DNA of 56,522 nt from Lysobacterales bacterium (GTDB lineage: Bacteria; Pseudomonadota; Gammaproteobacteria; Xanthomonadales; SZUA-36), in assembly GCA_028289465.1 (NCBI GenBank), contig JANQPM010000015.1, forward strand, positions 1 to 56,522, given 5' to 3'. The translations under genes were made by a program, and so were the position numbers. The notes beneath the pieces were generated by a model. The model was given only the letters and a program-made list of their open reading frames with translations. It made no database searches and had not been told where the DNA came from. Below, piece by piece: positions 15,319 to 23,907 of the stretch (positions are counted from its first letter, which is position 1; every line of letters begins with the position of its first letter).

Positions 15319-17825
15319 CGAACTCCTCCGTGCGAAGCCAGGGGCGGACTGAGGCCAATGTGTTTGTCTGTGACCGCCGCTTCGCTGAGCAATGGATCGG
15401 CCAGCCGAAAACCGTGCCGGTCAGCCAGCCGGCTGACATAATCCACGTCTTCCAGCGTCGGTTTATTCAGCCCAACGCCGAAATCCCGGGTTTCACCGGC
15501 CAGTGCAAGCAGCATGGTTTCGGACAGGCAGGCGAGCTGTATACCATCCGGGAAGCCTTGAATATTGCCTCTGCCGAACTGCATCTCCGGGTCCGGCAGG
15601 GCCACCAGACCGCCATCCACTACCGTCAGATCGGTGCGACCGCGGGTCGCCTCGCCGGCGTCTGCAGGCCGCGCGACATCGCAAACAATGGTCTGCGGAT
15701 TCAATGCCACCTTGTCCAGTATCGGCTGCGGCGATGAGGTGGCCGAGACGACGATCTGGCAGGAACGTATATCGTCGAGGTCCGTTGTAATGCTGATCGG
15801 ACATTGCGTCAGCCGGCGTAATTCGCCTTGAATACGCTCCAACTGCTTCTTCTTGGTGGTGGAATTGCCCACCAGCACTATGGCCTGCGGATGATGTCTG
15901 GCCAGGAGCTGGGCGCACAGCGCGCCGACCGATCCGCGCGCACCGACCACCGCCACGGCGGCCTCGGCGATCGGCAACTGCTGCTGCTTGGCGACTCTCA
16001 GAATGGCCCGGTAGGCCATTGCCGCGGTCAGCGCGTTGCCGGTAGTGATGGCCGGACCGCGGCCGGTAACGCCCATGCCATTGCGGCTGAATATACTGGT
16101 GAATGCGCCCAAACCGACCACTTGCGCACCCAGGCCGGCGGCCAGATCGGTGCCCCGGCGAATTTCCCGGGCGACCCTGGCCGCACCGCGGCGATACATT
16201 TCTTCGGGCAGCATGCCCATCGCAATCAGCCAGCCCCTGGTCCTGTCGCCGGCCGCGGATATCAACGGCTCGGTTTCATAGACGACGCCCGGCGGCATAT
16301 CGGCAATATAACGGCTGTAGCGATGCAGTTCGTCATGATCTAAAACCCTGAGCGATGGATCGGTCAACAAAATATCGTTGAGCTGCGTGTAATGGATTAG
16401 AAACGCAAAACGCGATTCGTCATGCCCGTTACCCCGGGCTTGGTTGCCCGTCAAGGCCGCCGGTGGCAGGTATATCTCGGTTTCATTTTCCTCTTGCGGC
16501 GCGGCACCGTTCGAGCCGCCGCTCATCGCGTGGACCACGGTCTGGGTCAGATTCTTTGAAAAGGCCGAGAATACGTTGTTCAGGCCGTGGACGACGCGGT
16601 CGATCTCCTCATTGCTGATAATCAACGGCGGAATAATGCGAATCGTTTCGGTATTCCCCAGCGTCGGCACTGCGATCACCGATTCGTTTTCCGCCAATGT
16701 CGAAGACAGGCCGTAGCCGAATAATTTCTGATGGCGCATATACGCGGCAAAAAAACCGTCATCGAAGCCTTCGGAATTCAATTCGATGGCGTGCAGCAGC
16801 CCGCGTCCGCGAACTGCTTTGATCATTTTCGGGTAGCGTTGCGCCAACTGGGCCAGGGCCGTTGACAGCCGCTCGCCTTTCGCCTTTACCCGGTCGAGAA
16901 AACCGGGCGCGGCCAGGGTATCGACCACCGCCAAACCAACGCGGCAAGCCACGTTATTGTTGGCAAAAGTCGAAGAGTGGGTCAGCGCGAATTCCGGCGT
17001 CCAGAAATCTTCGGACGTCAGGCAGGCACCAATCGGAAACAGCCCGCCGCCCAGCGCCTTGGCCAGCAGGATCACATCCGGTGCCACTTTTTCATGGCTG
17101 CTGGCAAACAATCGACCGGTACGGCCCAGTCCGGTCTGAATTTCATCGACCACCATGGCCACGCCATAGCGCAAACATAACTCCCTGGCTGTAGCCAGAT
17201 ATCCGTCCGGTGGCAGAAGAATGCCGCGCTCGCCCTGAATCGGTTCAAAGAAGAAAGCGGCGAGTTGTTCGCCGTTGGACTCAAAATAACGCTGCAGCGC
17301 GTCGATATCGCCGAATGGAATGCGGTCAAAGCCGGGTGCCCGAGGGCCATACAAACCACCGTACGCGCTATCTCCGGAAACCGCCATCGCGCCGAGCGTT
17401 TTTCCATGATAGGCGCCATCGCAGGACAATATGGTCTGCCGTCCGGTGGCGACACGCGTCAGCTTTATCGCCGTTTCAACCGTTTCGGCACCCGAATTGG
17501 TAAACACACAGCGCGCGATATTGCCGGATGCCAGTTGGGTCAGGCGTTGTGCCAATTCCACTGCATGAGGCGCTGCGAAAGGCTGCACCATAGCCGGCGT
17601 TTGCCGGCTGAGCGCATCTTCAACCGCTTCGGTTACCGGTTTGGCATTGTGGCCCAGGGCCATTACACCGTACTGGCTGTTGCAATCGATAAACCCCCTG
17701 CCCCTTTCGTCATACAGCCAGACGCCTTCCGCTCTGACCCACCGACGGTCCATATTGCAAAACTGCAATAACCGTTGAAGCTCCGGATTAAGTGCCGGCA
17801 CGCTATTATGATTGGAATTATTCAT
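15315..17825 (-). CDS. Class-III aminotransferase fused to acyl-ACP reductase (AAR)
   Basis: 836 aa with two full enzymes. Residues 1-430 are a class-III PLP aminotransferase: 'TNSGAETVETAIKL' (109-122), 'VVDEIQTGLGRTG' with D227, and the PLP lysine K256 in LLAKALGGG. A linker of about 40 residues follows. Residues 470-836 match cyanobacterial long-chain acyl-[ACP] reductase: 'LGAFTSIFSRNG' (572-583), 'TTGNALTAAMAY', the nucleotide loop VGARGSVG (627-634) and 'LACLSETMLLALAG', whose C766 aligns with the thioester-forming Cys of that enzyme. The expected combined reaction is acyl-ACP to fatty aldehyde to fatty amine in one polypeptide. Both stops and starts overlap neighbours by 4 bp (ATGA). 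I know of no characterised enzyme with this exact fusion. Confidence 0.88.
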   Translation of the reverse strand: MNNSNHNSVPALNPELQRLLQFCNMDRRWVRAEGVWLYDERGRGFIDCNSQYGVMALGHNAKPVTEAVEDALSRQTPAMVQPFAAPHAVELAQRLTQLASGNIARCVFTNSGAETVETAIKLTRVATGRQTILSCDGAYHGKTLGAMAVSGDSAYGGLYGPRAPGFDRIPFGDIDALQRYFESNGEQLAAFFFEPIQGERGILLPPDGYLATARELCLRYGVAMVVDEIQTGLGRTGRLFASSHEKVAPDVILLAKALGGGLFPIGACLTSEDFWTPEFALTHSSTFANNNVACRVGLAVVDTLAAPGFLDRVKAKGERLSTALAQLAQRYPKMIKAVRGRGLLHAIELNSEGFDDGFFAAYMRHQKLFGYGLSSTLAENESVIAVPTLGNTETIRIIPPLIISNEEIDRVVHGLNNVFSAFSKNLTQTVVHAMSGGSNGAAPQEENETEIYLPPAALTGNQARGNGHDESRFAFLIHYTQLNDILLTDPSLRVLDHDELHRYSRYIADMPPGVVYETEPLISAAGDRTRGWLIAMGMLPEEMYRRGAARVAREIRRGTDLAAGLGAQVVGLGAFTSIFSRNGMGVTGRGPAITTGNALTAAMAYRAILRVAKQQQLPIAEAAVAVVGARGSVGALCAQLLARHHPQAIVLVGNSTTKKKQLERIQGELRRLTQCPISITTDLDDIRSCQIVVSATSSPQPILDKVALNPQTIVCDVARPADAGEATRGRTDLTVVDGGLVALPDPEMQFGRGNIQGFPDGIQLACLSETMLLALAGETRDFGVGLNKPTLEDVDYVSRLADRHGFRLADPLLSEAAVTDKHIGLSPPLASHGGVR

Positions 17826-19237
17826 GCTTTGGTGTTCCCCCCACTGCCTGCAAAACCTGCGGCCCGGTAGTCCGCGCCGTTATCGCGGGACTCCGGTAAA
17901 AACTTGTCCATCAGCGCCATCGCGCGAACGCCAAGCTTGAAACTGCACCAGCGGACCGGCTCGGTCGGAATCCACGGTGGCGTATGGTTAAACCAGGGCA
18001 GATCCTCGGTGGCCTCTCGGCCTTCGATAATGTCGGTAATCCAGGCGCCGGACCGAATGCTCAATGCGATGCCATGCCCGGACCAGGCACCGACGTAGTG
18101 TACGCCGGGCATGCGTTTCAATGGCCTGACGGTCGGCATGGTATCCAGCACATAGCCAATCACCCCGGTCCAGGCATGGGCTATTTTCAAGTCATCCAGC
18201 ATGTGGAATACCGACTTCAGCTCGCGGCTCAGTGCCCGCCAGTCTTTCGCTCTGCTGCGGGATTCACGCAGGCTGCCACCCCATCGGTACCGTGGCATAC
18301 CGCCGCCGAATACGATTCGGTTGTCCTCGGTCAAGCGGAAATAGTTAAACAGCCGCCGGCAATCAATGATGCATTCGCGGCCGCGCCACCCCAAACTTGC
18401 GAGCTGTGCTTCGCCAAGCGGTTCGGTCGCGATCACAGATAAGTGAACCGGCAACACCCGGCCTTTCATGAAGCCGGCGGAACCGCTATAGCCGGAAGTC
18501 GCAACAATCACATGGTCTGCTTTGATGCTAGCGCCGCTGTTCAAATGAACCACCGGCGACGGCTCGCTGGTGATCGACGCAACCGGCGAATGCTGGTGTA
18601 TTTCGCCGCCAAGATCCGTGATACGGTCTGCCAGGCCCTCAAGCAGCAACCCCGGGTGCAACGTACCGGCAACGGGAAGATGAATTGCCGCCGGCGCATG
18701 CGCTTTCATATTTTTTGCCGGCACTGCAAATGCAGCCCGCTGTTCGAGCGTGGCCGAATCCCAGCAATCGTGCGGTAAATCCAGTTGCCGAAATGCATCC
18801 AGTTGGGCACGGAGTCTGCTCTGCTTATTCTGATTGGGCGGAGAGACGATCAGTTGTCCGCTCATTTCCAACTGGCAATCAATATCCAGGCGGCCAACCA
18901 GATCTTGAGCGTATCGCACGGCTTCCAAACTGGCGAGATAGGTACGACGCGCTGTATGCTCGCCAAGCCGCTTGATCATCGCCGGCAGGCTCTGTCCGAC
19001 ACCGGGTGTCAGCATGCCGGTACTGTGGCCGGAAGCGCCAGCGCCGACATGCGACGCCTCCAGCACCGTAACCTTGCGGTCCGGCCCGCTTGCCAGCAGA
19101 TGGTAGGCGGCGGAGAGTCCGGCCAGCCCGGCACCGACAATCACAACGTCCGCTTCCGAATTCACCGTTTCAGGTGTTTTAGCCCGTATAGGTGCCGGCG
19201 ATTGCCAAATACTCCGGTATGAAGATGTTTCGAACAA
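17822..19237 (-). CDS. FAD-dependent amine oxidoreductase (DAO/PuuB type)
   Basis: 471 aa. The dinucleotide-binding motif VVIVGAGLAGLSAAYHLLASG begins near residue 31. The GxSG-like segment 'GHSTGMLTPG' and the C-terminal 'YVGAWSGHGIALS' are typical of the D-amino-acid-oxidase fold and near gamma-glutamylputrescine oxidoreductase. A TTG start is chosen because AGGGGG lies nine bases upstream. Members oxidise C-N bonds of amino acids or polyamines. Here it could serve in amine metabolism of the pathway, for example hydroxylamine formation or removal of a by-product; neither can be decided from sequence. Its stop overlaps the fusion gene's ATG. Confidence 0.85.
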   Translation of the reverse strand: MFETSSYRSIWQSPAPIRAKTPETVNSEADVVIVGAGLAGLSAAYHLLASGPDRKVTVLEASHVGAGASGHSTGMLTPGVGQSLPAMIKRLGEHTARRTYLASLEAVRYAQDLVGRLDIDCQLEMSGQLIVSPPNQNKQSRLRAQLDAFRQLDLPHDCWDSATLEQRAAFAVPAKNMKAHAPAAIHLPVAGTLHPGLLLEGLADRITDLGGEIHQHSPVASITSEPSPVVHLNSGASIKADHVIVATSGYSGSAGFMKGRVLPVHLSVIATEPLGEAQLASLGWRGRECIIDCRRLFNYFRLTEDNRIVFGGGMPRYRWGGSLRESRSRAKDWRALSRELKSVFHMLDDLKIAHAWTGVIGYVLDTMPTVRPLKRMPGVHYVGAWSGHGIALSIRSGAWITDIIEGREATEDLPWFNHTPPWIPTEPVRWCSFKLGVRAMALMDKFLPESRDNGADYRAAGFAGSGGNTKA

Positions 19238-19261
19238 ACGAGGCCCCCTATGGTGTATCGG

Positions 19262-20407
19262 CTAAGCTCCCCGATCTAATGTCTGGCCGACTTCCGGGCG
19301 CTTTCTCACTTTCCATATCCGCGAATCCACCACGTAATGATGAAAAGCGATACCCCAGCCAAGACCCAGCAGCATATTTCTGATCAGGTCCGTTTGCGCG
19401 GCGGCAACGCCCATGATCCGCGGTCCATACCACAGCAAACCGAAAAACAGACCGAGGCCGATATACAAATTAATGCTGCCCATGGGCCGGCGCCCTTTAC
19501 CCTTTTCGTACTGCCAGACAATCCGGTGGTATTGCAGATTATGAAAAATCGTCAATGTCGCGGTAATAGCCAGCAGGTTGTCCAACAAGCCAAAGACCAG
19601 CAGGTGGAAGCCGACCACGATCAGTAGAAACATATGCTTGGGACCGAACTGAACGCGCTGTCCCCATTGGCGCCTGATCCAGTGAACCAGCAGCACCAGC
19701 ATCGATGTCGCAAACGCAACGTCCAATAATAGCCGGGCGCTGTCGAACCAGTTTGCCGGAAACAGATGAGGCAGCCCGCTGGCGATATAGGAATCGGTCA
19801 ACGTAAACCGGGCAAATGCATAAATACTGCCAATCCACAAAAACCACTTATCCAGATTGCCATGTACTGCCCCGCCGGTTTTCCGGTTATACAAGACCAT
19901 TACGCCATAGTGCTGCCGAATCAGATGGTAGTAGGCCCAGATATAAGCGCCGGCCAGAAAATAACGAAACAGCGCGCCGGCTTCACCGATAATTGAGGGG
20001 CCGGGATCGAAAAACGAATAGTCGGCCATTGCGATGACCGGCCCCAGAACCAATATCAGCCATGCCCGGGACTTCGGCAGTCCCGCCTTGGACTGCTCAT
20101 CGGCGGCAAAGTAGGTGCGTGCATAGGTTGCCCAAACATGGGTACCGTCCAGCAATACACCCCATAACAGCAATACCAGTACTGCCGGGTGCGCAAATGA
20201 GTAGTTGGTGCTGTTCAGGCTGGGTATGGACAGGAAAACCGCTAACAGGAGCAAGCCGATAAGCACGGAGCCCTGCAACCATAATAAATCTTGCGTTTTT
20301 GAAATAATCCAACCGCTGCGCCATGAAACGATTGATGCAGTTGAACTCAAACCCCTTTCATTCACAACGCCCCCCTTGCTGCGAGCATTAAAAACGCGAA
20401 TTCTCAT
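19262..20407 (-). CDS. Polytopic membrane protein with His/Asp metal-site pattern
   Basis: 381 aa with about eight to nine membrane helices. Residues that could bind metals recur at helix ends: D87-x-x-H90, H161 and H166 (HLIRQH), H268, H289 and H294 (HNLQYH), H356-H357 and D361 (HHYVVD). This clustered arrangement resembles membrane di-metal oxygenases and desaturases, although I cannot name the family. It is the first gene of the operon. A missing step of the proposed pathway is N-hydroxylation of the fatty amine, and a membrane oxygenase would be a fitting candidate (inference). A palindromic operator-like site lies about 95 bp upstream. Confidence 0.7.
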   Translation of the reverse strand: MRIRVFNARSKGGVVNERGLSSTASIVSWRSGWIISKTQDLLWLQGSVLIGLLLLAVFLSIPSLNSTNYSFAHPAVLVLLLWGVLLDGTHVWATYARTYFAADEQSKAGLPKSRAWLILVLGPVIAMADYSFFDPGPSIIGEAGALFRYFLAGAYIWAYYHLIRQHYGVMVLYNRKTGGAVHGNLDKWFLWIGSIYAFARFTLTDSYIASGLPHLFPANWFDSARLLLDVAFATSMLVLLVHWIRRQWGQRVQFGPKHMFLLIVVGFHLLVFGLLDNLLAITATLTIFHNLQYHRIVWQYEKGKGRRPMGSINLYIGLGLFFGLLWYGPRIMGVAAAQTDLIRNMLLGLGWGIAFHHYVVDSRIWKVRKRPEVGQTLDRGA

Positions 20408-20501
20408 AAGTATACTCGCCTATTGCGATATTTCAATTTGCCGCACTTCAGTACCCATACCGGTGATCGCCAGATACCAAATTGCAAACGGTATACGGCT
20501 C

Positions 20502-20516
20502 GTCAATAAAATTGAC
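20502..20516. promoter_or_regulatory. Palindrome upstream of the azoxy-type operon
   Basis: A perfect inverted repeat, GTCAAT-AAA-ATTGAC, lies about 95 bases upstream of the first gene of the minus-strand operon, in the 179-bp gap before the acyltransferase gene. Size and symmetry fit a dimeric repressor site. No convincing -35/-10 pair could be placed around it. Confidence 0.4.
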
Positions 20517-20586
20517 AGTAGAAGCAAGTGATAAGAAGTATTCAATGAAACGAACAAAACGAATTAGGACGTTTTACGTATACGTT

Positions 20587-21297
20587 TCAATGCTCCCGAA
20601 CTGCTTGGTAGGCCGCTTCGGCCCACTGTCTTAACGCCACCATCGTCTCGGATTTATTGTCCCCAACAATCACCGGTTTGCCGATAACCACCGTGATTTT
20701 GCCGGGTGACTTTAGAAAGCGATGAGCCGGCCAGCAATCTCCGGAATTGTGCACCACGGGAACGATGGGCACATTCGCTTTAGCCGCCAGCGCTATGCTG
20801 CTTCGCTTGAAATGTCCGAGTACGCCCGGTGGCATTCGGGTTCCTTCCGGAAAGATCAATACTGACAGATTGCTGCTGACGCGTTCACTTCCCTGCCGCA
20901 ACAGCTTTCGCAAAGACTCGCGCGCGTTTTCACGCTTAATTGCGATCGGTCTCAGCATAAACAATGCCCACCCCCAAACCGGAATGCCTAGCAGCTCTCG
21001 CTTAACCACCATCACCAAAGGATGAAACAAGGATTGAAACAGATAGGCTTCCCACTGGCCCTGATGGTTGGCCGCGACGACATAGGGCGATTGCGGAATG
21101 TTTTCTCTGCCGATAATCTGATAATCGACACCGCAGCTAACCCGCAGCCAGGCGATAACCGAGTACTGCCACAGGCCGATAAAAGCCAGCCGCCAGCGTA
21201 ACGGCAGAATCAGGCCCGCCGTCAGCACAAACAGCACGGCGAACACGCCTGACGGCACGTACCAGAAATAGAAAAGCAAAGAGCGGATCAGGCGCAA
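20587..21297 (-). CDS. 1-acyl-sn-glycerol-3-phosphate acyltransferase family (PlsC-like)
   Basis: 236 aa. It has an N-terminal hydrophobic helix pair, the acyltransferase block I 'NHQGQWEAYLF' (His-x4-Glu, as in PlsC variants with Glu for Asp), block II around 'KRELLGIPVWGW', block III 'FPEGTRMPPG' and block IV 'VPIVPVVHN'. The TTG start at 21297 has GAGG five bases upstream. It places an acyl chain on a lysophospholipid or similar acceptor at the membrane. It stands alone between the azoxy-type operon (179-bp gap) and the lanthipeptide locus (166-bp gap). It could be the housekeeping enzyme or serve either cluster. Confidence 0.87.
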   Translation of the reverse strand: MRLIRSLLFYFWYVPSGVFAVLFVLTAGLILPLRWRLAFIGLWQYSVIAWLRVSCGVDYQIIGRENIPQSPYVVAANHQGQWEAYLFQSLFHPLVMVVKRELLGIPVWGWALFMLRPIAIKRENARESLRKLLRQGSERVSSNLSVLIFPEGTRMPPGVLGHFKRSSIALAAKANVPIVPVVHNSGDCWPAHRFLKSPGKITVVIGKPVIVGDNKSETMVALRQWAEAAYQAVREH

Positions 21298-21463
21298 AAT
21301 AACCTCGACATGATTACCGTTTAATTCATCTTAGCGTAGCGCCATAAGCGTTCAAGCCGCGGACTACCCGACGCAACGGCCATCCATAAACTCCGGTTGC
21401 AGGCACACAGGCAGTAAACCGCTTTGACGCCGAAAGCGAATGATTGCGATCAACAACCCACTA

Positions 21464-23890
21464 CTAAATCAAATGATAATCGGGCACTTGCTTTGCCAAC
21501 ACCGAGGTGACCGCAAAAGTAACTCCGTGGCGGCCTTTGAAAAGCCCGTCATCGGGCAGCGTCGATGCCAGCGTAATCGCCTGCAGGGTCAGATCTCTTG
21601 CGCTGGCGAAATAGCGCTCACAGCCGGTAGCAGCGGCTACACAGGTCAGAGCCAGTGCCTGGCCTGCCAGTCCGCAGCACAGCGACGCATTACGCTGCGA
21701 CGGGTTTCGTACCGTATAGTCCGCCGCGTTCAGTGCCAGTCGGTCATACCCGCAATCGGCAAAGCATTCGGCCGCTTTGGACCAGAACATCGCCTGACCG
21801 GCCGTGCCGTGACACCACCCGGGATAGGGCCGGCTTAGATCATGGTGAGTCGAATTGCGGGCATCGGTCACGGATGACACCGGTAGCACTCCTGTTCCGC
21901 CGGAAAGTTCCGCGACGTTGTCGGCAAAGCGGCCAAGCAGCGTTTCGAACCGTTGATCGGGTGACTGCGTAATACGGTGCCAGTGCAGCAGTGCATATAG
22001 CACACCCATACTGCCATGGGCCAAACCTAAAAAGCGTTTCTCTCCGAGCCCCTGAAGTATCGACGGATACCCGGCGTCCAACCGGGTAAGAAACGAGCGA
22101 TAGAGCGTATCGCCAAGCTGCTCCAAGGCCGACAGATCAATCACGCTGGTGGATTCCAGGCGGCTTTTTAACTTGGCCGCACCCAGCAGCAATCCGAGCG
22201 GCCCGTTAACCAGATCAAAAGCGTATCGCGATGCGAAGCAATCGTCATCGGCCGCGGCTGTAAAACCGTCTGCCGATGCCATAAACGCCGCCAATGCGCG
22301 TTCGGTGTCCGGCCGGTCGCCCAATGCCGCGCTGATCAATGTTCGGGCGAAGCGTGACCCGGGCGCCGACTGAAAAACGGAGTGTACCGACGGCGGGTGC
22401 TTGTGCTCCGAGCATACGGCCTGCTTTGCCATCGAAATATCTGCCCATAAATCGGCTGCCATCAGCAATTGCGAATCCTGACGATGTTCGGCCAGCTGCA
22501 ACAGCGTAATGGCGTGGCCGGCTGCACCATCGTAGACGCAGCCGAAACGCGTTTTCCGCTGCACCTCGGCGGTTAACCGGTCCCAATCTGCCTGGCTTTG
22601 CGCAAATTGGCGCAGGTACAAATCCATGGTATCCAAACTGCTTTCCTTGCTGACCGGCTGTGTCCGGTTTGCTGAATGCCGGTTAATACGTGCAACCGGT
22701 TCGTCTTGCAGAGCTTCGAACAAGTGCTGATGAAATGCTGCTACCGAGCGGTGCCGCTCGGCCGGGGCTTTAGATAAGGCTTTTCCAAGCACCTTTTCCA
22801 CCCGATCGCCGCTGAAACCGATATCCGCAAAAGGCCGCATCGGTTCCTGCGCAATCTGCAGCAATAGAACCTCGTGTACCAAGCTGAGCGGTATCGGCGT
22901 GTGCCCGGTCACCAAACCGTACGCCAGATTCGCCAGCGTATACACTTCTCCGGCGACGCTTGGCGGCGGCGGTTCGATCTGCTCGATACAGGCCGCCGCG
23001 AATTCCGGCTCGAAATACTTCGGCACGCCGACACGCTGAATCTGTTGCCGCCGGCTCTGCCGGCACGCGCCGCCGAAGTCGATCAGCCGCACCGACAGAT
23101 CAGGCCGGACGATGATATTGGCCGCATTGATATCGCCGTGCAGAAAACCGACAACGTGAAGCGCCCGGTACGCACCCAGGATCTGATCAAGCAGTTCGAT
23201 ACGGCTTGGATAATCCATCGGCGTTTGCAGCACATACTGCTCCAGCGTTTGATTTCCGACGTCCTGCAGAATCATGTAAGGTGATTCGCAATCGAGGTCC
23301 GACGAGCAAATATCGGGTGCGTAGGCAAAATCCGCCTCGGCCAGCTGCGTTAAAACCTGCGCTTCATGGCGCAGTATTCGCTTGGTTTTTTCCGGCGCAT
23401 CGGCCGGTACCCGTTTCCAGATCAACCGGTTTCCCGATGCATCTTTCGCCCGGTAGACCTCGGTATCCTCCAGCGTTCGCAGACAATCGGTCAATGTCAT
23501 ACCCAGCACTTCGGTGCCCGCCGTAAATTCCGTTGTCTGCCGGTCGGAGTCCGGTAAACCGGCATTGATCAGCAACCCGCTCTTCAGCCAGCCGGTAACA
23601 ACCGGAAAGGCGTCATCCAGCAAACGCTGCGGATCGCTGTTCTCATTGTGCGCATGCTCAACGACCGCCTCCGCCAGCCGCCGCGGCGCGCGGAACAAAT
23701 TCAGAAAGCCGGCCGCCGATTCTCCGATCAACTGCGAATTCCGGCGCGACTTCTTATGCGTCAGCAGATAGCCCTTTTCGGCATGATTGAGCTGAGCCCG
23801 AAATTCGTCCGGCAACGATTCTAATGCGGTGATTTCCGCATCCGGATGAAGTTGTAGAAGGTCGCTGTCCCGCGGCTGCATGGCATCCAT
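21464..23890 (-). CDS. RRE-kinase-LanC fusion, lanthipeptide synthetase-like
   Basis: 808 aa in three parts. Residues about 10-110 look like a PqqD-type RiPP recognition element ('GYLLTHKKSRRNSQLIGESAAGF', 'GWLKSGLLI'). Residues about 130-395 are a protein kinase: K159 (IWKR), E176, the catalytic loop HGDINAANI with D253 and N258, and DFG at 271-273. Residues about 440-808 are LanC: AHG with H625 (catalytic His), WCHG with C693, and LCCG with C738/C739. The zinc site is therefore Cys-Cys-Cys ('CCG' type) rather than Cys-Cys-His. No lyase domain is present, unlike class III/IV enzymes; the neighbouring HopA1-like gene probably supplies that step. Expected role: bind the leader peptide, phosphorylate Ser/Thr and form the thioether rings. 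Confidence 0.82.
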   Translation of the reverse strand: MDAMQPRDSDLLQLHPDAEITALESLPDEFRAQLNHAEKGYLLTHKKSRRNSQLIGESAAGFLNLFRAPRRLAEAVVEHAHNENSDPQRLLDDAFPVVTGWLKSGLLINAGLPDSDRQTTEFTAGTEVLGMTLTDCLRTLEDTEVYRAKDASGNRLIWKRVPADAPEKTKRILRHEAQVLTQLAEADFAYAPDICSSDLDCESPYMILQDVGNQTLEQYVLQTPMDYPSRIELLDQILGAYRALHVVGFLHGDINAANIIVRPDLSVRLIDFGGACRQSRRQQIQRVGVPKYFEPEFAAACIEQIEPPPPSVAGEVYTLANLAYGLVTGHTPIPLSLVHEVLLLQIAQEPMRPFADIGFSGDRVEKVLGKALSKAPAERHRSVAAFHQHLFEALQDEPVARINRHSANRTQPVSKESSLDTMDLYLRQFAQSQADWDRLTAEVQRKTRFGCVYDGAAGHAITLLQLAEHRQDSQLLMAADLWADISMAKQAVCSEHKHPPSVHSVFQSAPGSRFARTLISAALGDRPDTERALAAFMASADGFTAAADDDCFASRYAFDLVNGPLGLLLGAAKLKSRLESTSVIDLSALEQLGDTLYRSFLTRLDAGYPSILQGLGEKRFLGLAHGSMGVLYALLHWHRITQSPDQRFETLLGRFADNVAELSGGTGVLPVSSVTDARNSTHHDLSRPYPGWCHGTAGQAMFWSKAAECFADCGYDRLALNAADYTVRNPSQRNASLCCGLAGQALALTCVAAATGCERYFASARDLTLQAITLASTLPDDGLFKGRHGVTFAVTSVLAKQVPDYHLI

Positions 23891-23907
23891 CGTGATTCGA
23901 ACTCCGT

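Noticed and set aside
12759..17825. Alkane biosynthesis (AAR plus aldehyde-deformylating oxygenase)
   Set aside because: The AAR domain is fused to an aminotransferase, the diiron protein is longer than ADO, and it is translationally coupled to the VlmO-like and VlmA-like genes rather than to the reductase.
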